Shown here: piece by piece, positions 63,222-64,000 of the stretch | Numbering within the stretch: the first letter of the stretch is position 1 | Layout: each line of letters begins with the position of its first letter | Source: Cellulomonas avistercoris | GTDB lineage: Bacteria; Actinomycetota; Actinomycetes; Actinomycetales; Cellulomonadaceae | Direction: 5' to 3' | Length of the DNA stretch: 64,000 nucleotides | Assembly: GCF_014836445.1 (NCBI RefSeq) | Contig: NZ_JACSQV010000004.1 | Coordinates: 124,001-188,000, forward strand | Notes under the pieces: generated by a model | Told to the model about the DNA's origin: nothing | Database searches by the model: none | The model's input: only the letters and a program-made list of their open reading frames with translations | Program-made: the position numbers and the translations under genes

Positions 63222-63896
63222 TCAGAGGGGGATCGTGAGCCGGTCGGCGACCGTGGGCAGCCACGTCGCCGCCTCCGCGCGGGCGCGGGCGGCGGGCTGC
63301 GGGTCGCCCGAGAGGTCCGCGGCGTTCAGGTCAGCCAGGTAGCCCGCGGCGAGCACGCGCAGCACCTGCCGCGCCGGCAGGACGAGCCGGCGACCGAGGG
63401 TCGGCATGAGGCGCTCGATCTCGTCCGCGACCTCGTCGGTCATCTGCCGGTCCAGGTCGTGGTGGTGGCGCGCGATCTCGGGCTGGCGCATGGCGAGCAG
63501 CGTCAGCTCGGCGCTGATGACGCGCCAGCGGCGGTCGTCGGAGATGCGCTCGAGCAGGATCTCGAGGAACCGCGCCATCGCGTCCACGTCGATGCCGGCG
63601 CCCTGCTCGCACTCGGCCTGCGCGACCGCCAGGGCGCTGCGCAGCTCGTGCAGGCGGCGCTGGTGCTCGCGTGCGGCCAGCGCGAGCAGCAGCGCGTACT
63701 TGTTGTCGAAGTTGGAGTAGAACGCGCCGCGCGTGAAGCCGGCGCGCTCGCAGACGGCCTCGATCGACGTCGCGTCGACGCCCTCGTCGGCGAACAGGTC
63801 GAACGCGGCGTCGAGCAGGCGCTCGCGGGTGTGCCGGCGGCGGCGCGAGACGGTGGCGTCGGCGGTGCCGTCCACCGCGGTGCTGGTCTCGCTCAT
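63222..63896 (-). CDS. TetR/AcrR family regulator
   Basis: A 224-residue repressor. The helix-turn-helix is TRERLLDAAFDLFADEGVDATSIEAVCERAGFTRGAFYSNFDNK, and a TetR_C ligand domain follows. It is likely autoregulated, as a tandem palindrome lies 45 bases upstream of its start. The regulated neighbour would be beyond the right edge of the window. Confidence 0.92.
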   Translation of the reverse strand: MSETSTAVDGTADATVSRRRRHTRERLLDAAFDLFADEGVDATSIEAVCERAGFTRGAFYSNFDNKYALLLALAAREHQRRLHELRSALAVAQAECEQGAGIDVDAMARFLEILLERISDDRRWRVISAELTLLAMRQPEIARHHHDLDRQMTDEVADEIERLMPTLGRRLVLPARQVLRVLAAGYLADLNAADLSGDPQPAARARAEAATWLPTVADRLTIPL

Positions 63897-63940
63897 GCCG
63901 CCGTCCTCCGTTCGTCGTCCAGCAGGAGCGTACCGCTTCC

Positions 63941-63973
63941 GATACAGTCATGTATCGCATACAGTCCTGTATC
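63941..63973. promoter_or_regulatory. Tandem TetR operator
   Basis: GATACAGTCATGTATC (63941-63956) is followed by ATACAGTCCTGTAT (63959-63972). Both are ATACA-N4-TGTAT palindromes with an 18-base period, a typical TetR arrangement that would bind two dimers. Confidence 0.85.
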
Positions 63974-64000
63974 GAGGCTGCGCTCGCGCGCGGCCGTCGG

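Overview
The window is very GC-rich, uses many GTG starts and has actinobacterial gene families throughout. The combination of a secreted GH10-CBM2-GH62 xylanase/arabinofuranosidase, GH3, GH42 and GH95 glycosidases, three LacI regulators and hexuronate catabolism points to a plant-polysaccharide-degrading actinomycete. Cellulomonas or a close relative is the best guess, made from gene content only.

Layout. 1-2.5 kb: heme synthesis (hemG start and hemE, divergent from hemA). 2.5-8 kb: housekeeping genes (SRPBCC protein, thioredoxin-domain protein, a conserved unknown, purB). 8.1-10.2 kb: a small accessory island of lower GC holding a 5'-truncated RHS gene with an HNH nuclease tip and a probable immunity gene. 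10.2-18 kb: an RlmG-like methyltransferase, then a tightly overlapping DUF4129 / MoxR / DUF58 membrane operon, followed by a WXG100-like small protein and an alpha/beta hydrolase whose 3' end runs into a 12-G tract. 17.9-25.5 kb: an LplABC-type oligosaccharide importer, its divergent LacI regulator with an operator, and a GH95 alpha-fucosidase or alpha-galactosidase. 25.5-31.9 kb: trmL, a gamma-glutamyltransferase-like gene, a lactonase-like amidohydrolase with a GntR regulator, a lipoprotein and an esterase. 31.9-36.1 kb: uxaC divergent from lacI-uxuB (hexuronate catabolism). 36.2-37.5 kb: a tandem pair of septum-formation-like lipoproteins. 37.5-40.4 kb: a thiamine-precursor ABC transporter under a TPP riboswitch. 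40.6-43.3 kb: a two-gene operon of a cell-wall-anchored cohesin protein and a secreted amidase with an N-terminal dockerin. 43.5-49.9 kb: an AEC transporter, an XRE-cupin regulator, a flavin disulfide reductase, a methyltransferase, a GH42 beta-galactosidase and an orphan ABC ATPase. 50.2-56.3 kb: the multimodular xylanase, a LacI regulator and a GH3 glucosidase or xylosidase. 56.7-64 kb: mixed genes including a polymerase-only family-A DNA polymerase, YihY, an acetyltransferase, PrsW, a cupin protein and a TetR regulator with a tandem operator.

Working together: the glycosidases, importer, LacI regulators and uronate genes form a distributed system for glucuronoarabinoxylan and side-chain sugars. 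The xylanase cuts xylan outside the cell and removes arabinose, the importer brings in oligosaccharides, GH95, GH42 and GH3 trim them, and UxaC/UxuB handle the uronic acids. The most unusual items are the cohesin/dockerin-amidase pair with a structured mRNA leader, the WXG100-like/hydrolase pair that ends in a poly-G tract, the orphan RHS-HNH toxin module, and a dispersed family of GAGAGAGC intergenic repeats. No tRNA, rRNA, CRISPR array, insertion sequence or origin was seen.
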